A stretch of 12,823 bases of DNA from an uncultured Ruminococcus sp. (GCA_902783235.1 CACZQG010000309.1:1-12823); one strand, 5' to 3'; shown: positions 1 through 7,226, counted from the first letter of the stretch. Program-made: numbers and translations. Notes: generated by a model from the sequence alone, not told the origin.

Positions 1-79
1 ACTGTCGTCAAAGATTTGGTGAAACACTGGCGGATGACGTGCAAAGCTTCCAAGCGGTCTTTGTGCGGTGTTGCCTTAA
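1..79 (-). repeat. Dispersed repeat copy A, cut by the window start
   Basis: Read on the minus strand, this copy begins TTAAGGCAACACCGCACAAAG at 79 and runs to the window edge. Positions 1-76 are the reverse complement of 12711-12786 with a single mismatch (C at 51). It also resembles, at roughly 80 percent by eye, the left end of the complete element at 9156-9401. There is no coding frame in it. It is probably a truncated view of a short non-autonomous mobile or intergenic repeat; the rest lies outside the window. Confidence 0.85.
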
Positions 80-103
80 GATTTTCTTTGCACTTTTGCA
101 ACC

Positions 104-141
104 GTGAAATGACTTTAAGCTTTGCTTTTAAACCATTTCAC
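104..141. other. Imperfect hairpin in the 3' intergenic region
   Basis: GTGAAATG (104-111) is complementary to CATTTCAC (134-141), and TTTAAG (114-119) can pair with TTTTAA (127-132) inside it. It lies between the repeat copy and the terminator of the membrane-protein gene, in a stretch with no gene. It may be part of an older, decayed repeat or a backup terminator; no clear function can be assigned. Confidence 0.35.
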
Positions 142-162
142 AGTTGATGAGCAGATATTAAG

Positions 163-206
163 TAAAACACCCCACAAGACTCACTATATGTGAGAGCTTG
201 TGGGGT
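163..206 (-). terminator. Hairpin terminator of the signalling cluster
   Basis: ACCCCACAAG (169-178) pairs with CTTGTGGGGT (197-206), and CTCAC (180-184) pairs with GTGAG (190-194), across a small internal loop and the loop TATAT. On the minus strand the stem is followed by GTTTTAC, a short U-rich tail. It begins only a few bases after the stop codon of the membrane-protein gene, which fits transcription ending there. Confidence 0.75.
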
Positions 207-210
207 ATCC

Positions 211-1074
211 TTATTTCTTTTCATATATTTCTACTTGAGAGTGTCCTTCGTTATCTTCATACAGGTGAAGTGTAAATGTGTACTCTTTATCCTTGTCCTT
301 TACATTGAAATCTGTATCTCCGTATTCATGTGCCTTATAATAAACCATGCTTTCAGCACCATCCGGAGAAAGCGTTATTTCTATATCATCATTGTTAACT
401 GTACCAATGACCGCATTATCAGAAAGTATGACCCCTTCCGGGAGAAAATAATTTCCGTTAAGCTCCATCGGACTTTTCACAAATAAATATATAATACAGC
501 AAATCAAAGGAGAAAAAATACCTATAGCTTTCTGTATCATTTCAGGAGTAAATAAATAAAGATACAGTATCACCTGGGTAATACAAAACAGTACTGTAAC
601 AATATGATAAGGAAAATGACTGAAAGCAAACCTTGCTTCATTTACATAAACATATGTAAGATATCCCAGTACCGGCATAAGTACTGCAAGTGAAAGCCAG
701 TTTTTCTTTGTTATATACCAGCCTATAAATGCACCGGGAAAAGTCAGAAGTGTCCATATAAACCAGTATTTATAATACCCAAAGATACCCCAGCCCAGAT
801 TATTAAAGGGCACCTGAATAAGGTAGATCAATGGCTGACTTATCAAAAAGAACACAAAGGTCTTCATGGCTGATTCCAGCGGCTTCTGACAATTACTCAT
901 TATAATAACCGCCAATAAGATCCAGGCCTCCAGATGAATACCCATTCGTTCAAATGAAGTGTTTTCAAAGACAGGGACCAATAGAAAAACAGATGTGATG
1001 ATGGCTGCACCAACAGCAAAAACAGCAACAGCCAACCATGTCATTTTTAATTCACCAAATACCTTCTTTAACAT
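211..1074 (-). CDS. Unrecognised 7-TM membrane protein with C-terminal soluble domain
   Basis: 287 residues, family not recognised. About seven hydrophobic segments are visible, near residues 12-35, 48-60, 72-90, 103-121, 125-144, 156-175 and 184-199. A polar tail of about 85 residues follows (200-287), rich in Asp and Glu with an alternating pattern suggesting beta structure. The N-terminus is short and basic (MLKK) with no cleavable signal peptide. The ATG is supported by GGAG 8 bases upstream. It begins 22 bases after the stop of the RsbW-like ATPase and ends just before a terminator, so it is the last gene of the phosphatase-ATPase operon. Context suggests a sensor or effector of that signalling module, but this is inference only. 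Confidence 0.7.
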   Translation of the reverse strand: MLKKVFGELKMTWLAVAVFAVGAAIITSVFLLVPVFENTSFERMGIHLEAWILLAVIIMSNCQKPLESAMKTFVFFLISQPLIYLIQVPFNNLGWGIFGYYKYWFIWTLLTFPGAFIGWYITKKNWLSLAVLMPVLGYLTYVYVNEARFAFSHFPYHIVTVLFCITQVILYLYLFTPEMIQKAIGIFSPLICCIIYLFVKSPMELNGNYFLPEGVILSDNAVIGTVNNDDIEITLSPDGAESMVYYKAHEYGDTDFNVKDKDKEYTFTLHLYEDNEGHSQVEIYEKK

Positions 1075-1096
1075 TTTTATTTCTCCTTCTTATTAC

Positions 1097-1510
1097 TCAG
1101 ATTGATACTAAGTCAGTTAACTTTTTTGTGAAGGTAAGTATATTTCTTCCGTCAGCGTATTCATATGACACACCATCCATAGTTTTTTTGGTCAGGTATA
1201 TTCCAAGTCCTCCAATGCTTCTGTTTAATAAGGATACATTCACATCTGGATCCGGTTTTTTTAAAGGGTCAAAGGGTCTTCCGCTGTCAATAATTACAAA
1301 TGTCATGTTATGATCCTTTACATCACATTGGATCAGTACATCACCCATCCCAGAAGAATAAGCATAATTTGCAATATTTATAAACAGCTCTTCAACTGCC
1401 GCATCGATCTGAGTCTGTATATCAGCAGGGCAATGATTATCTTACAGAATCCTATCAACAAAATCCAATACCTTATCCAGATCATCAATAACAGCCTTAG
1501 CTTTAAGCAT
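1097..1510 (-). pseudogene. RsbW-like anti-sigma-factor ATPase, interrupted by an in-frame TAA
   Basis: The frame starts at ATG 1510-1508, overlapping the end of the phosphatase gene by 8 bases, and reads 137 residue positions with a TAA at codon 23 (1444-1442). The rest is a convincing GHKL serine-kinase/anti-sigma fold (HATPase_c_2). The N-box has E41, N45 and N48 in EELFINIANYAY, followed by DSGRPFDP (75-82) and GGLGI (100-104). The segment before the stop, VIDDLDKVLDFVDRIL, matches the usual first helix and joins smoothly to DNHCPADIQTQIDAAVEE, so there is no frameshift. The obvious internal ATG (1348) lies after the N-box and could not give a working ATPase. In this family the protein binds or phosphorylates a STAS partner or sigma factor; a neighbouring PP2C phosphatase reverses that. 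One base change (for example GAA to TAA) would explain the break. A sequencing error is the alternative. Confidence 0.8.
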
Positions 1511-3716
1511 CAGCATTTTCCTGCTCCCCATTTCCGTTATAAGTGAATCCAAGCATTGTCAGATCATCGAACTGCGGTGCATCCCCTACAAATCTATCCA
1601 CTGCTGCTCTTACATTCTTCAATAGCTGTTCATTACCGGTATCTCCTGATCTGTTCAGCTCATGGATCATTCTGTCACAGCCAAACAGCTCATTATTACT
1701 GTTTGTAGCTTCTGGAACACCGTCAGTATATACAAACAGTCTGTCACCGGGATCGAGCTTAAATTCATGTTCCTTGAAAACGATACCGTCAATGACAGCC
1801 AATGCGGGAGAATGACGGTATTTGATAAGCTCAAAGCTGCCGTCTTTCCTTTTTACCGCCGGATGTTCATGTCCGGCATTGACTGCCTTGCCTTTACCGG
1901 TTGAAATCTCCAGTACTGCCATCCACACTGTAACAAAATGTGAAGATCTGTTTCCCTTGCAAAGCTGAGCATTGACCTCTGTAAGGATCTTTTCCGGACT
2001 GTACTCACCCATTTGCGCTTTATTCTTTATCAAAGCCTTGGAAAATGCCATATACATAGCTGCGGGAATACCCTTTCCAGATACATCAGCAATAAGCAGT
2101 ACCAGGTGATCATCATCAATAAGGAAGAAGTCGTAAAAATCTCCTCCTACCTCCTTGGCAGGACTCATGGAAGCATACAGATCAAACTCATGTCTGTCGG
2201 GGAAGGGAGGATACTCAGAAGGAAGCAGACCCTCCTGTATCTGGGCTGCGACCTTCATATCCGCATTCACCAATGCCTTTTCCTTTATCAGCTTTTCATT
2301 CTTATCAATATTTTCACGCACCTCACGACTCATATCCGCAAATGTCAATGCAAGTGTTTCTATCTCATCATGAGTATAAAATTCATCAGTCATATCAAAT
2401 TCAGGAAGCTCCCCGTGAACCTCCCCTATTCGTCGAGTAAAATGAATGATCGGGTTTGTGATCTTTTTTCCGAATATATATGATGAAATAACAGCAAATA
2501 CAAGCACCGCTGCGATGACAATGAATATGAGTCTTATTATTTTTTTCTCATTCGATTCAAAGTCATCCTCCATTTTTACAATTACCTCATCCTCATCAAT
2601 ATTTGAAGATATATCAGCAACTACTGATTCCGTCTTATCAAGACTTACCACCAGGGAATATACCTTATATTTATTGCTTCCCTTTATTGCAAAGCAGTAT
2701 TTTTGCCCATCCACCTCAAATAGTTCCAGATCTATGGGATCGGTAGTCATCTCCGGATCACCCATTAAAGATGACATACTATTACACAAATCTGAAATAC
2801 TATGATTGTCACTATTTCTCAGATCTATAAATTTGCCTGTATTATTGTCTTTTAAATAATCAGGTTCAGCGGTGCCTGATATCATGGTAAAATTCTTATC
2901 CAGCATACATACAGTATCATACTGTTCAAACTGAGCATTATTATCAAACAGTATCTTATTGATCTTACTCAGAAACAGATCCATACCTATTACAGCAATA
3001 AGCTTTCCATCTCTGTAAACAGGCAGGGAACAAGCTAACTCCTGCTCACCGGTAAATGCATCAGTAAAAACATCAGAAATATACATATCTCCTTGTCCCA
3101 TAGCACCTTTATACCAGTCACGCTGTGTAAAATCAAAGGGTTTCAGCTTACCGCTTTCATCATATTTATATTCTGCTTTTGAATCCACTATAACAAAAAC
3201 GCCCTCAGGAAAAGCAACAAAGCAGGAATTGATCTTTTCGGATGTATCATACATATTCTTTAATGAGCTTCCTATGTTCCCCATCAGCTTCATATTATCA
3301 AATTCCTTCGTTTTAACCCCCGGAATTGTCATTATCTGAACCGAAGCACCGGCTCTCTTTCGGGCAGGCGGAGATATTTTTACTTCGTTATACTCCTCCG
3401 GATGAGCAAATACATGAAGCAGACTGCTTCTCAGCAATCTGAGGTCATCCTGGACATCATCAAACAGATTATTGATACTGCTAAGATTGCTTCTTGCTAC
3501 CTTAGAAGCATCCATCTGTAACGAATAATTGAACAGCTCTTTATACTGATTGGATAATTGGGTTTTCATATTGCTTATATTATCCTTGCCGACATTCTTC
3601 ATAATACTGTTCTGATAATATAATACAGGAATAAAAAAACCAATCAATATCAGTATGAGAACAAGTATCATGATCATGACCTTTTTTTTCATACTGAAAA
3701 ATCTTTTTCTTTTCAA
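1503..3716 (-). CDS. Membrane-bound RsbU/SpoIIE-type PP2C phosphatase with Cache-like sensor and HAMP
   Basis: The product has 737 residues from a TTG start. That TTG has GGAGG (3728-3724) 7 bases upstream. The in-frame ATG at 3743 would put that site inside the gene, and the later ATG (MKKK) has no ribosome site. In order: basic N-terminus and TM1 (about 13-34), an extracellular dCache-like region (about 35-390) with a VFTDAFTGEQ...VYRDGKLIAVIGMDL signature, TM2 (393-416), HAMP (about 417-470), a linker, and a SpoIIE PP2C domain (about 513-725). Metal and catalytic motifs are present: GGDFYDF (524-530), ADVSGKGIPAAM (543-554), VYTDGVPEAT (662-671) and DDLTMLGF (717-724). The protein should sense an external ligand and dephosphorylate a STAS anti-anti-sigma protein in the cytoplasm. 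It is translationally coupled to the ATPase gene. No STAS gene lies in the window, so the target is unknown. Confidence 0.9.
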   Translation of the reverse strand: MKRKRFFSMKKKVMIMILVLILILIGFFIPVLYYQNSIMKNVGKDNISNMKTQLSNQYKELFNYSLQMDASKVARSNLSSINNLFDDVQDDLRLLRSSLLHVFAHPEEYNEVKISPPARKRAGASVQIMTIPGVKTKEFDNMKLMGNIGSSLKNMYDTSEKINSCFVAFPEGVFVIVDSKAEYKYDESGKLKPFDFTQRDWYKGAMGQGDMYISDVFTDAFTGEQELACSLPVYRDGKLIAVIGMDLFLSKINKILFDNNAQFEQYDTVCMLDKNFTMISGTAEPDYLKDNNTGKFIDLRNSDNHSISDLCNSMSSLMGDPEMTTDPIDLELFEVDGQKYCFAIKGSNKYKVYSLVVSLDKTESVVADISSNIDEDEVIVKMEDDFESNEKKIIRLIFIVIAAVLVFAVISSYIFGKKITNPIIHFTRRIGEVHGELPEFDMTDEFYTHDEIETLALTFADMSREVRENIDKNEKLIKEKALVNADMKVAAQIQEGLLPSEYPPFPDRHEFDLYASMSPAKEVGGDFYDFFLIDDDHLVLLIADVSGKGIPAAMYMAFSKALIKNKAQMGEYSPEKILTEVNAQLCKGNRSSHFVTVWMAVLEISTGKGKAVNAGHEHPAVKRKDGSFELIKYRHSPALAVIDGIVFKEHEFKLDPGDRLFVYTDGVPEATNSNNELFGCDRMIHELNRSGDTGNEQLLKNVRAAVDRFVGDAPQFDDLTMLGFTYNGNGEQENADA

Positions 3717-3763
3717 ATTCACCCCTCCGTGGAAAGAAAGCAAATATACGATTTATATAACCA

Positions 3764-3813
3764 TGCAGCAGCCGTACCGGTGTGATTTTGCCTGCCGGTC
3801 ACGCTTTGCTGCA
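3764..3813 (-). other. Structured leader or intergenic hairpin upstream of the phosphatase gene
   Basis: TGCAGCA (3764-3770) pairs with TGCTGCA (3807-3813). Inside it, CGTACCGG (3773-3780) can pair with CCGGTCACG (3795-3803) with one bulged base, leaving a loop of about 14 bases. It fills about half of the 97-base gap between glgX and the phosphatase gene, both on the minus strand. There is no U-tract after it, so it is not a standard terminator. It could be a regulatory leader, an mRNA-stability hairpin or a decayed repeat. I could not match it to a riboswitch class with confidence. Confidence 0.45.
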
Positions 3814-3840
3814 ACTTTAAGAAACGTCAATGTCTAACTA

Positions 3841-5919
3841 TCATTTGCCTGTCAGCAGCATAAGACTCCTGGGTGCAAGATGTATACTTCTGCCCGATAC
3901 CATTCTTTCTTCCGGCTTATCATCAAATGTGTATACTTCTCTGTACCACTGCATATGCTCGGGTATTATAGGCAGTTCAATCTCCCTGTCCTCCCAATAA
4001 GTATTCACACCGCAATATATAAAGCAGTCCCGATCTGCACCGTGATCCTTAACAGTTTCCGAATACATAAAACCGAATGTATGAAATGGTGATCCGGTGT
4101 CCAGCTCCCAGGGCTTTACTCCATGAAAAGAAAGCTCTGGATAGCCGCTGGAATTCATCCTAATATAGAAGTCCTTACGTCGTATTACCGGGTGTTCCTT
4201 TCTGAATGAGATAAGTCTTTGGAAAAACTCAAACACATCCTTGTTCTTTTCAAGATCCTTCCAATCAAGCCATGAGATCTTATTATCCTGACAATAAGCA
4301 TTATTATTACCCATCTGAGAATTGCAGAATTCATCGCCGGACAGAAGCATAGGTACTCCCCTGCTGAGTAAAAGCAATGCAGCAGCATTTTTTATCTGTC
4401 TTCTGCGAAGAGAGTTTATCTCTTCATCATTTGTAGGGCCTTCCACTCCACAATTCCAGCTATTGTTATCATTGGCACCATCACGATTATCTTCGCCGTT
4501 ATCCTCATTATGCTTTTCGTTATAGGATACCATATCATTCAGAGTAAAACCGTCATGACAGGTTATAAAATTGATACTTGCCTCTGCACCCCTGTTGAAA
4601 TATAGATCAGGTGATCCTTGTATTCGCCATAAAAGCTCGGGACCACATTCACAGTCACTTTTTACAAACCGACGGATGCAGTCACGGAATTTACCGTTCC
4701 ATTCAGCCCATCTGCCCCATGCCGGAAAGCAGCCTACCTGATACAAGCCGCCAGCATCCCATGCCTCGGCAATCAGCTTTGTTTTACCCAGTACGGGATC
4801 ATGTGCCAATGCCTCCAGCAGCGGTGGACTTGTCATGGGAGCACCTTTGTCATCTCTTGAAAGTATAGATGCAAGATCAAAACGGAAGCCGTCTATATGA
4901 TATACCGATACCCAATAGCGAAGGCAATCAAGTATGCAATTCCTTACAACTGCATTATTACAGTTCATAGTATTTCCGCAGCCGCTGAAGTTATAGTATT
5001 CGCCTTCAGGAGTAAGAAGATAATATGTTTTATTGTCTATACCCCTGAAGGATATGTAAGGTCCTCTTTCGTTGCCCTCGGCAGTATGGTTGAATACAAC
5101 ATCAAGTATAATCTCAATACCGCTTTGATGGAACTGCATAATAACATTTTTAAGCTCCTCCGAAGTCAGCCCCATGCCGCTAAGCGCAGAATAACCTGAC
5201 TTTGGTGCAAAAAAGCCAACTGTTGAATAGCCCCAGTAATTATACAGCCTTTCCCCATTTATCACACGGCTGTTTTCAAATTCATCAAATTCAAATATAG
5301 GGAGAAGCTCAATACAGTTTATACCCAGTTTTTTCAAATAAGGTATTTTTTCAAGAAGTCCCGCAAAGGTACCATTATTAAGTACATTGCTGCTCTCATC
5401 CATAGTAAAGCTTCTGACGTGCGCTTCATATATGATAAGGTCACTCATGGGTATTTCAAGGGGTTTGTCCCCCTCCCAATAATAATCATCGGGTATTACT
5501 TTTCCTCTGTGCTGAAAATCTCTTGTAAGATCGCAGGGATCACCCCATTTCTCCCTTCCTGATATCATTTTTGCATAAGGATCCAATAGAATCTTTGTTT
5601 TATCGAACCGGTAACCATTCTTTGGATCATATGGTCCGTCCATCCGATAACCATATTCAATATCATCATATGGCTGGTCGTAAACTATCATTGAAAAAAC
5701 ATTGCCTATACGAAAATCGTCGGGAAAAGGCAGTACCGAATAAGGTTCTGCATCTCCATGATGATACAGAAGCAGCTCACATGAAACTGCATCCTTTGAA
5801 AATATAGAGAAATTGATAGCATTATTATTCAGCATGGTAGCACCAAAAGGCTGCACATGACCGCAGCTGTACTTGATACCGTTATGCTCATGAGTCGGTT
5901 CATTGTCCATTCGTATCAT
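3841..5919 (-). CDS. glgX: Glycogen debranching enzyme (GH13 isoamylase type)
   Basis: 692 residues, the usual size for GlgX/TreX-type debranching enzymes, which hydrolyse alpha-1,6 branches of glycogen or limit dextrin in the cytoplasm. An N-terminal CBM48-like domain (about 15-130) precedes the catalytic barrel, which opens with IIYEAHVRSFT (162-172). GH13 motifs are all seen: DVVFNHT (273-279), GFRFDLAS with nucleophile D348, AEAWD with acid/base E385, and CHDGFTL with D456. The typical NEKHNEDNGEDNRDG segment follows (467-481), then a beta-rich C-terminal domain. There is no signal peptide. The ATG has GGAGG 7 bases upstream. It is divergently transcribed from the expansin-like gene; no other glg genes are in the window. 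The next minus-strand gene (phosphatase) begins 124 bases after its stop, so co-transcription is possible but unproven. Confidence 0.93.
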   Translation of the reverse strand: MIRMDNEPTHEHNGIKYSCGHVQPFGATMLNNNAINFSIFSKDAVSCELLLYHHGDAEPYSVLPFPDDFRIGNVFSMIVYDQPYDDIEYGYRMDGPYDPKNGYRFDKTKILLDPYAKMISGREKWGDPCDLTRDFQHRGKVIPDDYYWEGDKPLEIPMSDLIIYEAHVRSFTMDESSNVLNNGTFAGLLEKIPYLKKLGINCIELLPIFEFDEFENSRVINGERLYNYWGYSTVGFFAPKSGYSALSGMGLTSEELKNVIMQFHQSGIEIILDVVFNHTAEGNERGPYISFRGIDNKTYYLLTPEGEYYNFSGCGNTMNCNNAVVRNCILDCLRYWVSVYHIDGFRFDLASILSRDDKGAPMTSPPLLEALAHDPVLGKTKLIAEAWDAGGLYQVGCFPAWGRWAEWNGKFRDCIRRFVKSDCECGPELLWRIQGSPDLYFNRGAEASINFITCHDGFTLNDMVSYNEKHNEDNGEDNRDGANDNNSWNCGVEGPTNDEEINSLRRRQIKNAAALLLLSRGVPMLLSGDEFCNSQMGNNNAYCQDNKISWLDWKDLEKNKDVFEFFQRLISFRKEHPVIRRKDFYIRMNSSGYPELSFHGVKPWELDTGSPFHTFGFMYSETVKDHGADRDCFIYCGVNTYWEDREIELPIIPEHMQWYREVYTFDDKPEERMVSGRSIHLAPRSLMLLTGK

Positions 5920-5933
5920 TCCGACACCTCCTT

Positions 5934-5946
5934 ATCATGCTATGAT
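5934..5946 (-). promoter_or_regulatory. Small inverted repeat beside the glgX ribosome site
   Basis: ATCAT and ATGAT surround a 3-base loop and end a few bases before the AAGGAGG of glgX. In the mRNA it could form a weak stem next to the ribosome site. The stem is only 5 A+U-rich pairs, so this may be chance. Confidence 0.25.
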
Positions 5947-6025
5947 CGCTTTAAAATCGAACCTTTCCGGTTAAAATATATCCTAATACGTCAGCGTTAT
6001 GATATAATTCCCATATATGCAGGGA

Positions 6026-6042
6026 GCAGAACTTTGTTCTGC
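6026..6042. repeat. Perfect 7-bp inverted repeat in the glgX leader
   Basis: GCAGAAC and GTTCTGC flank TTT. The site falls between the best glgX promoter (-10 at 6091-6096) and the glgX start, so it would be a hairpin in the roughly 165-base leader or a DNA operator. No regulator is identified. Confidence 0.5.
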
Positions 6043-6068
6043 GTATCTGAAAGGGCATTAATATAAAT

Positions 6069-6096
6069 TATAAAGAATGCTTTTGCATTCATTATA
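6069..6096. repeat. 12-bp inverted repeat covering the glgX -10 region
   Basis: TATAAAGAATGC (6069-6080) and GCATTCATTATA (6085-6096) are complementary at 11 of 12 positions around a TTTT loop. The right arm contains the TATAAT of the proposed glgX promoter (read on the minus strand) and the predicted transcription start falls near the loop. That position fits an operator, although A+T-rich DNA makes such repeats easier to find by chance. Confidence 0.45.
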
Positions 6097-6119
6097 TCAT
6101 AAAAACAATTGAATGTCAT
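6091..6119 (-). promoter_or_regulatory. Sigma-A-type promoter for glgX
   Basis: On the minus strand, ATGACA (6119-6114) is followed after 17 bases by TATAAT (6096-6091), one mismatch from consensus. This predicts a 5' leader of about 165 bases before the glgX start. A second candidate lies further upstream at 6164-6193. Confidence 0.65.
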
Positions 6120-6163
6120 TATTCATTTAAATCATCAGCACATTTTTGTTGATATGCACTAAT

Positions 6164-6193
6164 ATTCTAACTTAAAATCATAATATATGTCAA
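6164..6193 (-). promoter_or_regulatory. Second possible glgX promoter
   Basis: On the minus strand, TTGACA (6193-6188), an 18-base spacer and TAGAAT (6169-6164). The -35 is perfect and the -10 matches at five of six bases. It would give a leader of about 240 bases. It may act with, or instead of, the promoter at 6091-6119. Confidence 0.45.
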
Positions 6194-6297
6194 GGATTAG
6201 CATTATGACTATATGGTACAGGATATCCTTACGCCGATCCATAAAATAGATACAAGAATACCGTGAAGTCTCTTTTTATAAAATATTCATACAACTA

Positions 6298-6326
6298 TTG
6301 ACCATAACAGGATAATGATGTATAAT
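6298..6326 (+). promoter_or_regulatory. Sigma-A-type promoter for the expansin-like gene
   Basis: TTGACC (6298-6303), a 17-base spacer and TATAAT (6321-6326). Transcription should start near 6333, giving a leader of about 27 bases before the ATG at 6360, with GGAGG at 6349-6353. Together with the glgX promoters this explains most of the 440-base gap between 5920 and 6359. I see no other gene in that gap. Confidence 0.75.
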
Positions 6327-6359
6327 AATTTTAAAAGAATTACTAGCCGGAGGACACAT

Positions 6360-7226
6360 ATGAATATAAAAAAGATCATTTCATCGGCAGCCTGCATAAT
6401 GCTCATATCAGCAGCCGGCACTGTACACGCTGAAAACAGTGAAATTACACTTGATCTCAATAACGATGATAAGATCAATGTTTATGATCTCATTATTGCC
6501 AAAAGAAAGGGAGAAAGCAGCCGGCTTATTTCTCTCATTACGGATTTTCTTCTTGGAAAAAACAATGATATACCACAGCAAACCGAATATCCCATAGATC
6601 TCTCAGCGGTGCTTGAACCCAAAGGAACTATACACTATGGCGAGGGAACATTCTACGGCGGTGGATATGAAGGCGGATGTGCTATGCTGGATCCCATATC
6701 CAAGGATGACTACTGGATATGCGCCATGAATATCGAGGATTATAATAACGCACAGCTTGCCGGAGCATACATAGAGCTTACAGGGGAACTGGGCTCCATA
6801 AAAATGTTCGTCAGCGATCTTCTGCCGGAAGGAAAAAAAGGCGATATTGATCTGTATGTAGATGCCTTTCCTCTCATTGCTCCTGCGGAAAAAGGCAGAG
6901 TGAATGTAAGCTGGAAAATAATTCCTCTTGACAGTGCCGCTAACGCTCCCATGTCCTATAAATTCAAAGAGGGCAGTTCTCCATTTTGGTGCGGTGTACA
7001 GGTAAGAAATCATCGTTATCCCATATCAAAGCTTGAATATCTCAATGAAAACGGAGAATTTATAGAACTCCCCCGAAGACATTATAATTATTTTGAAAGC
7101 AATAAAATGGGACCCGGTCCTTATACCTTCCGTATCACCGATATTTACGGCGATGTTGTAGTAGACAAAGACATTCCCATGGTGTTGGATGAAATAGTTC
7201 CGGGTAAGGCACAGTTCCCGCTATAA
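6360..7226 (+). CDS. Secreted expansin-like protein with an N-terminal single-loop dockerin
   Basis: 288 residues from the ATG at 6360, chosen because GGAGG lies 6 bases upstream; the ATG at 6315 has no such site and falls inside the promoter. A signal peptide (1-24, cleavage after VHA) leads into a dockerin-type loop, D32-x-N34-x-D36...N40..D43, with helix LIIAKRKG. Next comes a second helix (SRLISLITDFLLG, 54-66) without its calcium loop. After a short linker, residues 90-288 match bacterial expansins such as B. subtilis YoaJ: GTFYGGGYEGG, VSDLLPEG, DIDL, EGSSPFWCGVQVRNHRYP and HYNYF. The two acidic residues of domain 1 are kept (D153, D164); the Tyr two residues after the first is Leu155. 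One of the paired Trp of the cellulose-binding face is Phe209, with W210 kept. Expansins loosen cellulose without hydrolysis. The dockerin suggests attachment to a cellulosome scaffoldin at the cell surface. Confidence 0.88.
   Translation: MNIKKIISSAACIMLISAAGTVHAENSEITLDLNNDDKINVYDLIIAKRKGESSRLISLITDFLLGKNNDIPQQTEYPIDLSAVLEPKGTIHYGEGTFYGGGYEGGCAMLDPISKDDYWICAMNIEDYNNAQLAGAYIELTGELGSIKMFVSDLLPEGKKGDIDLYVDAFPLIAPAEKGRVNVSWKIIPLDSAANAPMSYKFKEGSSPFWCGVQVRNHRYPISKLEYLNENGEFIELPRRHYNYFESNKMGPGPYTFRITDIYGDVVVDKDIPMVLDEIVPGKAQFPL

Noticed and set aside
190..486. A 98-codon plus-strand frame opposite the membrane-protein gene
   Set aside because: It is antisense to a longer frame with a good ribosome site and overlaps its terminator. 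The hydrophobic run is the complement of coding sequence.
1097..1348. An independent 83-residue gene for the C-terminal part of the ATPase
   Set aside because: It would start after the N-box, with no ribosome site, and the homologous sequence continues upstream in the same frame through the TAA. It is part of the interrupted gene.
3750..3830. A c-di-GMP-I (GEMM) riboswitch upstream of the phosphatase gene
   Set aside because: GCAAAGC is present, but the paired P2 and P3 helices and the tetraloop-receptor pattern of that class could not be laid onto the sequence. I kept it only as an unclassified hairpin.
6315..6359. The longer N-terminus of the expansin-like protein
   Set aside because: The ATG at 6315 lies between the -35 and -10 of the promoter, upstream of the expected transcription start, and the added residues would precede a complete signal peptide.
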